Shown: positions 34,805-50,259 of the stretch, piece by piece | How the letters are laid out: every line of letters begins with the position of its first letter | How positions within the stretch are numbered: the stretch's first letter is position 1 | Source: Pseudomonadota bacterium | GTDB taxonomy: Bacteria; Desulfobacterota; Desulfovibrionia; Desulfovibrionales; Desulfovibrionaceae | Direction of reading: 5' to 3' | Length of the DNA stretch: 64,000 nucleotides | Assembly (NCBI GenBank): GCA_018822105.1 | Contig: JAHJLB010000049.1 | Location: 1 to 64,000 of the forward strand | Notes under the pieces: generated by a model | The model's input: only the letters and a program-made list of their open reading frames with translations | Database searches by the model: none | What the model was told of the DNA's origin: nothing | Translations under genes and position numbers: made by a program

Positions 34805-36410
34805 TTTTCTCAGGTTCCTTGGGTGCGGAAGTCTGCTCGCGCACCAGGGGCAGGGCGTTGTAGACGGCCCAGAATCTGGGCCAGACAAAGGCCAGGCTGC
34901 CGGGGTTGTCGATGGCGATGCCCGGCCGCAGGAAGGAGAGCAGGGCCAGGGCAAGGGTGGTGTACGCATCCGGGCTGGTCCACACGCCCTCCCAGGCCTG
35001 CAGCGCGCCGGGCAGCACCACCAGGGCGTCCTCCTGGTCCTCGTAGCCGACGCCCAGGCGCTCCAGCAGGTCCAGGGCGTTGGTGCGCGCGGCCGCGTCC
35101 AGGGGCAGCAGCACGCGCCCGCCGCCGGCCTTGACGGCCAGGGTCAGGGCCAGGGGCAGGTACTCGGCCTGCCGCCCCATGCGCAAGGTCTGGGCCGGGG
35201 CCAGGGCTCCGCGCCCGGCCTGGACAGCGCCCAGCTCCTGGGCGACGGTGATGCCCAGGGCCGCGAAGTCCGTGCGCACGGCCTCCGGCAGGGTAACTTC
35301 TCCGCCCAGGCGCGCCGCGCCGCCCGCCAGGCTGGGCAAAACCAGCAGGTAGGCCACGAGTGCCGGGTCCAGCGGCAGGACAGGCGCCGCCAGCAGGCGC
35401 GGCCGACAGGCCGGGATGACATATTCGTTGTCCTGGCGCGTGGCGGCCACCTGGCAGAGGGCCAGGACGGACAGGGCCTCGTCCAGGGCCAGGGCCTGGG
35501 CTGCCGCGGCCGCGGGGTCGGCGCACAGGGCCAGGCGCAGGCCCTCGGGGTAGCTCCAGCCGGCCAGGGCCAGGGCCTGGGCAAACTGCGCCGGGGTCTC
35601 GGCGCTGAGCTCCACGCGTGGGGACATGCTCCCGCCGGACTCCAGGCGCGCGGGCAGCCCGCGGCTGCGGGGATTCATGGGCGCCAGGCGCGCGCCCAGC
35701 TGCAGCAGGACGGCGTCCAGGGAGCGCAGGTCCAGGAATTTGAGGCCCGGGCCGCCGGCGAACTTGGAGCGCCCGGCCTCGCGCAGGGCCAGGGCCAGCA
35801 GCGCATAGAGGGTGAAGGGCTCTTCCCCGGCGAAGACGAGCACGTCCTCGAAGCGCAGGGGGGAGTCCTCGGCCTTGCCCTGGGTGGCGGAGTTGGTCAG
35901 CTCGTCGGTGGTCCAGGACAGGTGCGCCCCGGCCTGGTTCAGGGCCTTGACCAGCTCCACCAGGGGGTCGTTCAGGACCACGCCGGAGAGGCGCATGGGC
36001 GCGCCGGTGGCTGCGGCGAGCACGGCCAGCATGCGCGTTCCGGCAAGGGAGCGCGGGCCGGGGATGTCGATGTCCGCAGGCTCGGAGCGCGGCACCAGGG
36101 CAAAGGGCTTGTCCGCGGCGCGGCGCAGCTCCTGGGGCTCCAGGCCGAAGGCGTTGAGCACGGGGAAGAGCTGGCGCGCCAGGCGCGGGTCCAGCTTCTG
36201 CTGGCGGGCGGCCTTGTCGAAGCCGGCCCAGAGCTGCTTCTCCAGGTCGCGGTCCAGGACTTGCCGCCCCTTGGCCGCGCGCTGCACGATGCGGCAGCGC
36301 CGGGCGATCATGGAGAGGAGCTTGGCGTCCAGGTCAAGGAGGTCCGCAAGGATGGAGGACCTGGGGCCGGACGCAGGGTCGCGGTCGAAAAGAATGGGGC
36401 TGTCGGTCAT
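34767..36410 (-). CDS. Chorismate mutase-like/EPSP synthase-like fusion with altered active-site motifs
   Basis: 547 aa. Residues about 16-88 look like a helical AroQ-type chorismate mutase domain (LLDLDAKLLSMIARRCRIV). Residues about 105-525 have the two-domain inside-out barrel plan of EPSP synthase (DIPGPRSLAGTRML near 115). However, the substrate Lys in the PGSKS motif is replaced (PGPRS, 117-121), and the usual GNAGTA and RxKES loops cannot be found. The family is the shikimate pathway enzyme joining shikimate-3-phosphate and PEP; this copy may be regulatory or act on another substrate. A basic tail ends SRVKRVRV. Confidence 0.7.
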   Translation of the reverse strand: MTDSPILFDRDPASGPRSSILADLLDLDAKLLSMIARRCRIVQRAAKGRQVLDRDLEKQLWAGFDKAARQQKLDPRLARQLFPVLNAFGLEPQELRRAADKPFALVPRSEPADIDIPGPRSLAGTRMLAVLAAATGAPMRLSGVVLNDPLVELVKALNQAGAHLSWTTDELTNSATQGKAEDSPLRFEDVLVFAGEEPFTLYALLALALREAGRSKFAGGPGLKFLDLRSLDAVLLQLGARLAPMNPRSRGLPARLESGGSMSPRVELSAETPAQFAQALALAGWSYPEGLRLALCADPAAAAAQALALDEALSVLALCQVAATRQDNEYVIPACRPRLLAAPVLPLDPALVAYLLVLPSLAGGAARLGGEVTLPEAVRTDFAALGITVAQELGAVQAGRGALAPAQTLRMGRQAEYLPLALTLAVKAGGGRVLLPLDAAARTNALDLLERLGVGYEDQEDALVVLPGALQAWEGVWTSPDAYTTLALALLSFLRPGIAIDNPGSLAFVWPRFWAVYNALPLVREQTSAPKEPEKNAAKSRVKRVRV

Positions 36411-36505
36411 GGAGTCTCTTTTTGGGTGTGGTGTAAAAGAGGTTCCTTAGCCGGAATTCGCCCGCCAGGCAAGTGCGAGTGCGGCGTCGACCGCGCACGG
36501 GCGGC

Positions 36506-36526
36506 GCTCCGAACAATGTTCGGAGC
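36506..36526. promoter_or_regulatory. Palindromic operator candidate upstream of livG
   Basis: A perfect palindrome of ten-base arms around one base: GCTCCGAACA-A-TGTTCGGAGC. It lies about 78 bases before the -35 box of the liv promoter. A second, imperfect inverted repeat (GGATTGTTGT / ACAACATCC) is at 36533-36557. Either could bind the regulator of branched-chain amino acid uptake. Confidence 0.6.
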
Positions 36527-36603
36527 AGCGGCGGATTGTTGTTGAAATACAACATCCGGCAAGGCCTGGAGGCATGCGCTGTACTTTTCCTCCAACTTCG
36601 AGC

Positions 36604-36633
36604 TTGATTTTGATCGCTGGCGTTCTGTATAGT
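36604..36633 (+). promoter_or_regulatory. Sigma-70 promoter of the liv operon
   Basis: TTGATT, an 18-base spacer and TATAGT. The predicted start point near 36640 is only about five bases before the livG ATG and no ribosome-binding site is visible, so the mRNA may be leaderless or nearly so. Confidence 0.6.
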
Positions 36634-36644
36634 CCACGCCACTT

Positions 36645-37400
36645 ATGGGAACCTTGGAACTCCTCGACATCAGTGTGCGCTTCGGCGGACTGCAGGCGCT
36701 CACGGACGTCTCCTTTTGCGTCCGCGAGGGGGACATCGTGGGCCTCATCGGCCCCAACGGCGCGGGCAAGACAACGGTCTTCAACGTCATTACCGGGGTC
36801 TACCAGACGAGCGCCGGGCAGGTGAGCTACGACGGCAGGCCGCTTAGGGACCTGCGGCCGCACAAGATACTGGCCCTCGGCGTGGCGCGCACCTTCCAGA
36901 ACATCCGGCTGTTCCAGAACATGACAGCCCTGGAGAACGTCATGGTGGCCCAGCACTGCCGCACCCGCCAGGGCGTGCTCGGGGCCATCCTGCGCAGCGG
37001 TTCCCAGAAGCGGGAAGAGGCGCGCATCCGCGAAAAGGCCATGCAGTCCCTGATCTTCATGGGGCTCTCCGACTTCGCCGGGGAGGTGGCCTCGAACATG
37101 GCCTACGGGCTGCAGCGCCGCCTGGAGATCGCCCGCGCCCTGGCCAGCGAGCCCAAGACCCTGCTGCTGGACGAGCCCGCCGCAGGCCTGAACCCGGCCG
37201 AGAGCCGGGAGCTCATGCATACCATTGGACGCATCAGCGACCTGGGGGTCAGCATTCTCATGGTGGAGCACGACATGAAGGTGGTCATGGGCATTTGCCG
37301 CCAGATCGTCGTACTGGATCACGGTGTTATGATCGCCGAGGGCAAGCCTGAAGCCATTCAGCGCGACCCCAGGGTGATTGAGGCGTATCTGGGTCAGTAA
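36645..37400 (+). CDS. livG: Branched-chain amino acid ABC transporter ATPase LivG
   Basis: 251 aa. Walker A GPNGAGKT near 36-43, Q-loop TFQNIRLF, an ABC signature in the form YGLQRRLEIARAL (instead of LSGGQ, as often in LivG), Walker B LLLDEPAAGLNP and the switch His in VEHDMKVV. It powers uptake together with LivF. It is the first gene of livG-livK-livH-livM-livF; having the ATPase gene first, directly behind the promoter, is less common than binding protein first. Confidence 0.95.
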   Translation: MGTLELLDISVRFGGLQALTDVSFCVREGDIVGLIGPNGAGKTTVFNVITGVYQTSAGQVSYDGRPLRDLRPHKILALGVARTFQNIRLFQNMTALENVMVAQHCRTRQGVLGAILRSGSQKREEARIREKAMQSLIFMGLSDFAGEVASNMAYGLQRRLEIARALASEPKTLLLDEPAAGLNPAESRELMHTIGRISDLGVSILMVEHDMKVVMGICRQIVVLDHGVMIAEGKPEAIQRDPRVIEAYLGQ

Positions 37401-37427
37401 CATATTCTACATCAGGGGGAAGATGAG

Positions 37428-38585
37428 ATGAAACGCGCGTTGTATTTCCTGTCCTTGCTGCTGCTCGTCTCGGTTGTGGCCACGGGCTGCGGCGAGAAGA
37501 AGGAAGAGAAGAAGGCCGCAGCCGTGGCCGGCATCAAGATCGGCAGCCTGGGCCCCTTGACCGGCCAGTACGCCGCCGACGGCAACGACATCAAGAACGG
37601 CGTCCTCGCCGCCATCGAGGTCATGAACCCCGAGATGGGCGCCCTCGGCCCCGTGGCCCTGCAGCCCGAGGACGACGCCTGCGATCCGCGCCAGGCTGTG
37701 GCCGCCGCCAACAAGCTCATCAGCGAAAAGGTCACCGCCGTCATCGGCGCCTACTGCTCCAGCGCCACAATCCCGGCCGCGGAGCCCCTCATGGCCGCCA
37801 AGATCTTCATGATCACCCCGGCCTCCACCAATGAGAAGGTCACCGAGAGCGGGCACAAGTTCATGTTCCGCACCTGCGGCCGCGACGACGACCAGAGCAA
37901 GGCCGCCGTGAAGTTCATGACCGACCACCTGAAGGCCAAGGGCGTCTACATCGTGGACGACAAGACCACCTATTCCCAGGGCCTGGCCGACAACGTCGAG
38001 AAGCTTTCCGCCAGCAGCGGGCTCAAGGTGCTGGGGCATGAGCACGTGAACCAGGGCGACAAGGACTTCTCCGCCGTGCTGACCAAGGTCAAGGCCGCCA
38101 AGCCGGACGTCTTCTACGTGAGCCTGCAGAATTCCGCCGCCGCCGCCCCCATGCTCATCCAGATCGCCCGCATGGGCATCAAGACCAAGATCCTGGCCCA
38201 GGACGCCGTGTACCACCCGCAGCTCATGGAGCTGGCCAAGAAGGACGCCGAGGGCGTGTACCTGACCTTCGGCTACACCGACAAGGAGACCCCGGCCTAC
38301 AAGAAGTTCGCCGAGACCTACAAGAAGTTCGGCGAGCCCGGCGCCTATTCCGCCTATGCCTACGATTCCGCCATCGCCTACCTGAAGGCCGTGAAGGCCG
38401 CAGGCTCCACCGACCCCGAAAAGGTCAAGGCCGAGCTCATGAAGCTGGACTTCGCCGGCGCCTCCAAGCAGATCAAATACAAGGAGAACGGCGATTCCGG
38501 CTCCAACTACGTGATCCAGGTGGTCAAGGACGGCAAGTTCGACAACTTCTGGAATCCCGAGAACGGCCAGCTCTACAAGCAATAG
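37428..38585 (+). CDS. livK: Branched-chain amino acid binding lipoprotein LivK
   Basis: 385 aa, periplasmic binding protein type 1 (Leu/Ile/Val-binding fold). The signal sequence ends VVATGCGEKK, a lipobox-like site giving lipidated Cys21, so the protein is membrane-tethered. GSLGPLTGQYAADGNDIKNG near 36-55 and AYDSAIAYLKAV near the end are typical. It captures the amino acid for LivHM. A TTCG-loop hairpin follows the gene. Whether the ligand is Leu/Ile/Val or another amino acid cannot be told. Confidence 0.93.
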   Translation: MKRALYFLSLLLLVSVVATGCGEKKEEKKAAAVAGIKIGSLGPLTGQYAADGNDIKNGVLAAIEVMNPEMGALGPVALQPEDDACDPRQAVAAANKLISEKVTAVIGAYCSSATIPAAEPLMAAKIFMITPASTNEKVTESGHKFMFRTCGRDDDQSKAAVKFMTDHLKAKGVYIVDDKTTYSQGLADNVEKLSASSGLKVLGHEHVNQGDKDFSAVLTKVKAAKPDVFYVSLQNSAAAAPMLIQIARMGIKTKILAQDAVYHPQLMELAKKDAEGVYLTFGYTDKETPAYKKFAETYKKFGEPGAYSAYAYDSAIAYLKAVKAAGSTDPEKVKAELMKLDFAGASKQIKYKENGDSGSNYVIQVVKDGKFDNFWNPENGQLYKQ

Positions 38586-38610
38586 TCCCGAGACACGCAT
38601 CAACGTACCG

Positions 38611-38634
38611 GCAGGGGCCCTTCGGGGCCCCTGC
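38611..38634 (+). terminator. Intercistronic hairpin between livK and livH
   Basis: A perfect 10-bp stem GCAGGGGCCC-TTCG-GGGCCCCTGC without a T run. It probably stabilises the livK part of the mRNA or partly terminates, giving more binding protein than permease. Confidence 0.7.
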
Positions 38635-38654
38635 TTCCAAAAGGCGCAGAGCAC

Positions 38655-39557
38655 GTGGAAGTCTTTCTCCAGCAGCTGGTCAACGGAATCACCCTGGGCG
38701 GGGTCTACGCCCTTGTGGCCCTTGGCTACACCATGGTCTACGGCATCATCCAGCTCATCAACTTCGCCCACGGCGAGATCTTCGCCGCCGGCGGCTACAT
38801 GGGGGTCATCCTCATCAGCTGGATGGTGGCCCAGGGCTACCCGCCCTTTGTCTGTCTGGGCGTGGCCCTGGCTCTGGCCATGGGCTACTGCGCGCTTCTG
38901 GCCATGGCCGTGGAGAAGCTGGTCTACAAGCCCCTGCGCTCCTCCTCCCGGCTGTCCGTGCTGCTCTCCGCCCTCGGCATGTCCATATTCCTGCAGAACG
39001 GCCTCATGCTCACCCAGGGCGTCTACGACCGCGCCTATCCCGGCGAGATGGTCCAGGGCGGCTTCGAGATCGGCGGGGCCATGGTGTCCTACATGCAGGT
39101 GGTCATCGTCGGCGTCACTGTGTTTCTCCTGGTGGCCCTGAACGGCCTGGTGTTCAGGACGCGCATCGGCAAGGCCATGCGCGCCACGGCCCAGGACAAG
39201 ACCATGAGCGCCCTGGTGGGCATCAACGCCAGCCGCATCATCAGCCTGACCTTCGCCATCGGCGCGGCCCTGGCCTGCGCGGCGGGCATCATGGTCGGCA
39301 TGTACTACGGCTCCGTGCGCTACGACATGGGCTTCGTGCTCGGGGTGAAGGCCTTTTCCGCGGCGGTGCTGGGCGGCATCGGCAACATCACCGGGGCCAT
39401 GCTGGGCGGGCTGGTCATCGGCATCATCGAAGTCTTCGCCGCAGGATACATCTCCAGCGAATACAAGGATGTGTTCGCCTTCATCATCCTCATCGCGGTG
39501 CTCTATTTCCGGCCCACCGGCATCATGGGAGAGAACGTTGACGACACCCGCGTCTAG
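38655..39557 (+). CDS. livH: Branched-chain amino acid ABC permease LivH
   Basis: 300 aa, about eight membrane helices. The N-terminus VFLQQLVNGITLGGVYALVA and the FAHGEIFAAGGYMG loop are characteristic of LivH. FSAAVLGGIGNITGAMLGG is the coupling-helix region. Start is GTG 38655. The last 20 bases overlap the start of livM. Confidence 0.95.
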   Translation: MEVFLQQLVNGITLGGVYALVALGYTMVYGIIQLINFAHGEIFAAGGYMGVILISWMVAQGYPPFVCLGVALALAMGYCALLAMAVEKLVYKPLRSSSRLSVLLSALGMSIFLQNGLMLTQGVYDRAYPGEMVQGGFEIGGAMVSYMQVVIVGVTVFLLVALNGLVFRTRIGKAMRATAQDKTMSALVGINASRIISLTFAIGAALACAAGIMVGMYYGSVRYDMGFVLGVKAFSAAVLGGIGNITGAMLGGLVIGIIEVFAAGYISSEYKDVFAFIILIAVLYFRPTGIMGENVDDTRV

Positions 39558-40752
39558 AAAACTCTGGCTCGGCTACGGCCTGGCCATGATCTGGCTGTTT
39601 GTGCTGCTGTGGCCGCTCATGGGCATCAAGCCCGAGGGCCTGGAGTTCGCCGAGAGCTTCGCGGTGTGGGCCAGGGTCGCCGCCGCCGCCGCCATCCTGC
39701 TGGCCTTCTGGCAGGCCAAGCAGCACGGGTTCCTCGACGCGGCGCTCCTTCCGGCCCAGGCCGCCTCCGCTCTCCTGGCCAGGGCCGCGGGCCGGGTGCC
39801 CACCTGGATCTGGCTGGCCCTGCTGGCGGCCGCCATGGTCGTCTTCCCCTTCCTCACCGAGCGCTATGCCCACGACGTGGCCATCAGCGTGCTGGTCTAC
39901 ATCTGCCTGGGCCTTGGCCTCAACGTGGTGGTGGGCCTGGCGGGCCTCCTGGACCTGGGGTACATCGCCTTCTACGGCGTCGGGGCCTACACCTACGCCC
40001 TGCTGTCCGTGCACTACGGCCTGTCGTTCTGGCTCTGCCTGCCCATCTCCGGGGCCTTCTCGGCCTTGGCCGGGTGCATCATCGGCTATCCCACCCTGCG
40101 CATGCGCGGGGACTACCTGGCCATCGTCACCCTGGGCTTCGGCGAGATCGTGCGCATCGTGCTGAACAACTGGATGAAGCTGACCAACGGCCCCAACGGC
40201 ATCCTGGGCATCAAGACCCCGGACGCCTACTGGTGGAAGGACGGCGCCTTCACGCACATCTGGCTCAGCAGCCTGGAGCAGCTCTATTTCGTCGTCCTGG
40301 GCTTGGCGGTGTCCACCGTGGTGGCCGTGTACCGGCTGAACCATTCGCGCATCGGCCGCGCCTTCGAGGCCGTGCGCGAGGACCAGACCGCGGCCGAGCT
40401 CATGGGCGTGAACACCCTGGGCATCAAGCTCCTGGCCTATGCCCTGGGCGCGGTGCTGGGCGGCCTGGCCGGGGCCTTTTTCGCCGCGCGCATGCGCTTC
40501 GTCAGCCCGGAGTCCTTCACCTTCATCGAGTCGGCCATGGTGCTGGCCATGGTGGTGCTGGGCGGCATGGGCTCCATCCCCGGCGTGGTGCTGGGCGCCC
40601 TGGCCCTGGTGGCCCTGCCCGAGGCCTTCCGCGGCTTCGAGCTCTACCGCATGTTCGTCTTCGGCGGGGTCATGGCCGTGATGATGCTCTTCAGGCCCAA
40701 GGGCCTGTGGCCGGCCAAGCGCATGGGCGCGCGCAGCGAGGAGAGGGACTAG
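39538..40752 (+). CDS. livM: Branched-chain amino acid ABC permease LivM
   Basis: 404 aa, about ten membrane helices. GLNVVVGLAGLLDLGYIAFYGVGAY near 140-165 and EDQTAAELMGVN in the coupling region are LivM signatures. I chose TTG 39538 because GGGAGAG lies just before it and it keeps a 20-base overlap with livH; ATG 39586 would cut into the first helix. Pairs with LivH to form the membrane channel. Confidence 0.92.
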   Translation: MTTPASRKLWLGYGLAMIWLFVLLWPLMGIKPEGLEFAESFAVWARVAAAAAILLAFWQAKQHGFLDAALLPAQAASALLARAAGRVPTWIWLALLAAAMVVFPFLTERYAHDVAISVLVYICLGLGLNVVVGLAGLLDLGYIAFYGVGAYTYALLSVHYGLSFWLCLPISGAFSALAGCIIGYPTLRMRGDYLAIVTLGFGEIVRIVLNNWMKLTNGPNGILGIKTPDAYWWKDGAFTHIWLSSLEQLYFVVLGLAVSTVVAVYRLNHSRIGRAFEAVREDQTAAELMGVNTLGIKLLAYALGAVLGGLAGAFFAARMRFVSPESFTFIESAMVLAMVVLGGMGSIPGVVLGALALVALPEAFRGFELYRMFVFGGVMAVMMLFRPKGLWPAKRMGARSEERD

Positions 40753-40754
40753 CC

Positions 40755-41474
40755 GTGGGCGCGCCGATCCTCGAGCTGAGGCACGTCTCCGCCGCCTATG
40801 GGCGCATCAAGGCCATCAAGGACATCTCCCTCGTGGTCCACCCCGGCGAGGTGGTCAGCATCATCGGCGCCAACGGGGCGGGCAAGAGCACCACGCTCAT
40901 GAGCATCTGCGGCGTGCTGCCCATATCCGGGGGCGAGGTCTACTATGACGGGCGGCGCATCGACGGCCTGGCCGCGGACCTTCTGCCCTCGCAGGGCTTG
41001 TGCCAGGTGCCCGAGGGCCGGCGCATCTTCCCGCGCCTCACGGTGGAGGAGAACCTGGACATGGGGGCCTTCTTCCGCCGCGACAAGGCGGCCATCGAGC
41101 ACGACAAGAACCGCGTGTTCCAGCTCTTCCCCATTCTCCTCGAGCGCCGCCGGCAGCACGGCGGCACCCTCTCCGGAGGCGAGCAGCAGATGCTGGCCAT
41201 GGGCCGCGCGCTCATGAGCCGGCCGCGCCTGCTCCTGCTGGACGAGCCCTCCCTGGGCCTGGCCCCGCTCATCGTGCAGCAGATCTTCCGCATCATCCGC
41301 GAGATCAACGAGGTGGACGGCGTCACCGTGGTGCTGGTGGAGCAGAACGCCAATCTGGCCCTGCAGGCCTCCACCCGGGGCTATGTGCTGGAGACCGGCA
41401 GCGTCATCCTGCAGGACGAGGCCAGGGCCCTTCTGGCCAACCCGGACATCCGCAAGGCCTACCTGGGCGAATGA
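40755..41474 (+). CDS. livF: Branched-chain amino acid ABC transporter ATPase LivF
   Basis: 239 aa. Walker A GANGAGKST, Q-loop region LCQVPEGRRIFPRLTVEENL, signature LSGGEQQMLAMGRAL, Walker B LLLLDEPSLGLAP and VEQN switch. It starts with GTG two bases after the livM stop. Last gene of the operon; a GC-rich degenerate palindrome follows it. Confidence 0.95.
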   Translation: MGAPILELRHVSAAYGRIKAIKDISLVVHPGEVVSIIGANGAGKSTTLMSICGVLPISGGEVYYDGRRIDGLAADLLPSQGLCQVPEGRRIFPRLTVEENLDMGAFFRRDKAAIEHDKNRVFQLFPILLERRRQHGGTLSGGEQQMLAMGRALMSRPRLLLLDEPSLGLAPLIVQQIFRIIREINEVDGVTVVLVEQNANLALQASTRGYVLETGSVILQDEARALLANPDIRKAYLGE

Positions 41475-41604
41475 TTTTCGGAGGGTTCTGGCGGCTTGAG
41501 CCCCCGGAGCCCAAAAGGTTCCGGGGGGTTGCTTGCTCTTCGGGCCGGAGTGCGCCGCAGGCTTTCGATGTTTCGCTTGCCCCTCGCGGTGCGGGTGGCG
41601 TAGG

Positions 41605-47181
<5,577 letters not shown>

Positions 47182-47305
47182 GGCCGGGCCGTCCGCCCGC
47201 GCGAGTTGCGGCGGGCCTTGGGAAGCCTCGGCTTTGCCCTGCGGCTAGCGGAGTGCGCAAAGGGCCGTCTGGAAAGCATTGTGGAGCGCCGCGGAGCGCC
47301 AAAGG

Positions 47306-47335
47306 TTGACGGTGGTTGAACCTTGGGCATATGCA
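47306..47335 (+). promoter_or_regulatory. Candidate sigma-70 promoter of the kinase/regulator pair
   Basis: TTGACG, an 18-base spacer and TATGCA, about 45 bases before the GTG start of the kinase. The -35 box is near consensus, the -10 box weak. Confidence 0.4.
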
Positions 47336-47380
47336 TGGTGGGCCGCAGGCCGCCAAGGCCCAGGTCCAAGAGGAGTCCCC

Positions 47381-48837
<1,457 letters not shown>

Positions 48838-48841
<4 letters not shown>

Positions 48842-50199
48842 GCGCGGGCCGCGTGCTCGTGGTGGACGACGAGCCCATCGCCCGCGAGAATCTTGTCCAC
48901 GTCCTGGTGCGCGCGGGCTACGAGGCCGAACACGTTGCCGACTCCCGCGCGGCCCTGGCCGAGCTGGACCGCGCGCGCTACGACCTGATGCTCACGGACC
49001 TGCGCCTGGGTGAGCAGAGCGAACTGGACGGCATCGGGCTCATGGAGCGCGCGCGCAAGCTGCACCCCGGCCTGGAGGTCGTGGTCATGACCGGCTACGC
49101 CACCGTGCCCGGAGCCGTCACGGCCATGAACCGCGGGGCCTACTCCTACCTCGCCAAGCCCCTGAACATCGACGAGGTGCGCGCCCTCTCGGCCAAGGCC
49201 GTGGAGTCCAGCCGCCTGCGCCGCGAGGTCCTCGACCTGCGCCAGCGCCTGAAGGACCGCGACGCCCCGCCCATGCTGGTGGGCAAGAGCCCGGCCATGG
49301 CCGCGCTGCTGAAAACCATCGGCCAGGTGGCGCCCACGGCCTCCACCGTGCTCCTCCTGGGCGAAACCGGCACCGGCAAGGAGCTGGCCGCCCGGGCCAT
49401 CCACCACGCCAGCCAGCGCGCGGACAAGCGCTTCCTGGGCGTGAACTGCGGGGCCTTCAGCGAGGAGCTGCTGGCCGGGGAGCTCTTCGGACACGAAAAA
49501 GGGGCCTATACCGGGGCCAGCGAGCGCAAGGCCGGGCTCTTCGAGGCCGCGCACGGCGGCACCCTGTTTCTGGACGAGGTGGGCGAGATGACGCCCTCCA
49601 TGCAGGTGCGCCTGCTGCGCGTGCTTCAGGAGCGCAAGATCCTGCGCGTGGGCGGCACCACCGATATCCCCGTGGACGTGCGCGTCATCGCCGCCACCAA
49701 CAAGGATCTGGCCGTGGAGACCGAGACCGGGGCCTTCCGCCTGGACCTCTACTACCGCCTGAACGTCATCACCCTGCGCCTGCCGGCCCTGGCCGAGCGG
49801 CGCGAGGACATCCCGCTTCTGGCCCGGCACTTCCTGCTCAAATACTCCGAGCTCCTGGGCCGCGAGGTGCGCGAGCTCTCCCCCGAGGTGCTGGACATCC
49901 TGGCCAGCTACCCCTTCCCCGGCAACATCCGCGAGCTGGAAAACCTCATGGAGCGCGCCGTGGTCCTGGCCGAGGGCGACACCGTGGAGGCCCGGCACCT
50001 GCCCCCGGACCTGCAGCTGGACCAGCCGCGCCTGCGCACCTCGCGCCACGGCGGCCTGCCCACCCTGGAGGAGAACGAGCGCCAGCACATCCTCTGGGTG
50101 CTGGAGCAGACCGGCAACAACAAGTCCCGCGCCGCCGAGATCCTCGGCATCGACCGCGCGTCCCTCTGGCGCAAGCTCAAGCGCGCCGGGCTCAACTAG
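48838..50199 (+). CDS. Sigma-54-dependent response regulator
   Basis: 453 aa. Receiver 4-125 with Asp54 (LMLTDLRLG), AAA+ 145-380 with Walker A GETGTGKE (175-182), an intact sigma-54 loop GAYTGA (222-227), Walker B GTLFLDEVGE, and a Fis-type HTH at the C-terminus (NNKSRAAEILGIDRASLWRKL). It is a competent NtrC-type activator. Candidate targets are the TGTTGC-N5-GCAACA palindromes 2.2 kb downstream (inference). GTG start overlaps the kinase stop. Convergent with receiver-lon. Confidence 0.92.
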
Positions 50200-50216
50200 G
50201 CGGAATATGCTCCGCA

Positions 50217-50252
50217 GGCCGTGGGGCCTCAGGCCCCCCGGCCGTCGGAGGC
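50217..50252. repeat. Palindromic extragenic element, copy 3 (terminator-like hairpin)
   Basis: Between two convergent stops: a hairpin GGCCG-T-GGGGCC-TCA-GGCCCC-C-CGGCC at 50217-50243 running into GGCCGTCGGAGGC, the same 3' module as at 4031-4043 and, inverted, at 21144. No T run follows. Confidence 0.65.
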
Positions 50253-50259
50253 TATTTCC

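Noticed and set aside
36411-36644. Riboswitch or attenuator in the liv leader
   Set aside because: The palindromes lie upstream of the promoter, so they cannot be in the leader; they are better read as DNA operators.
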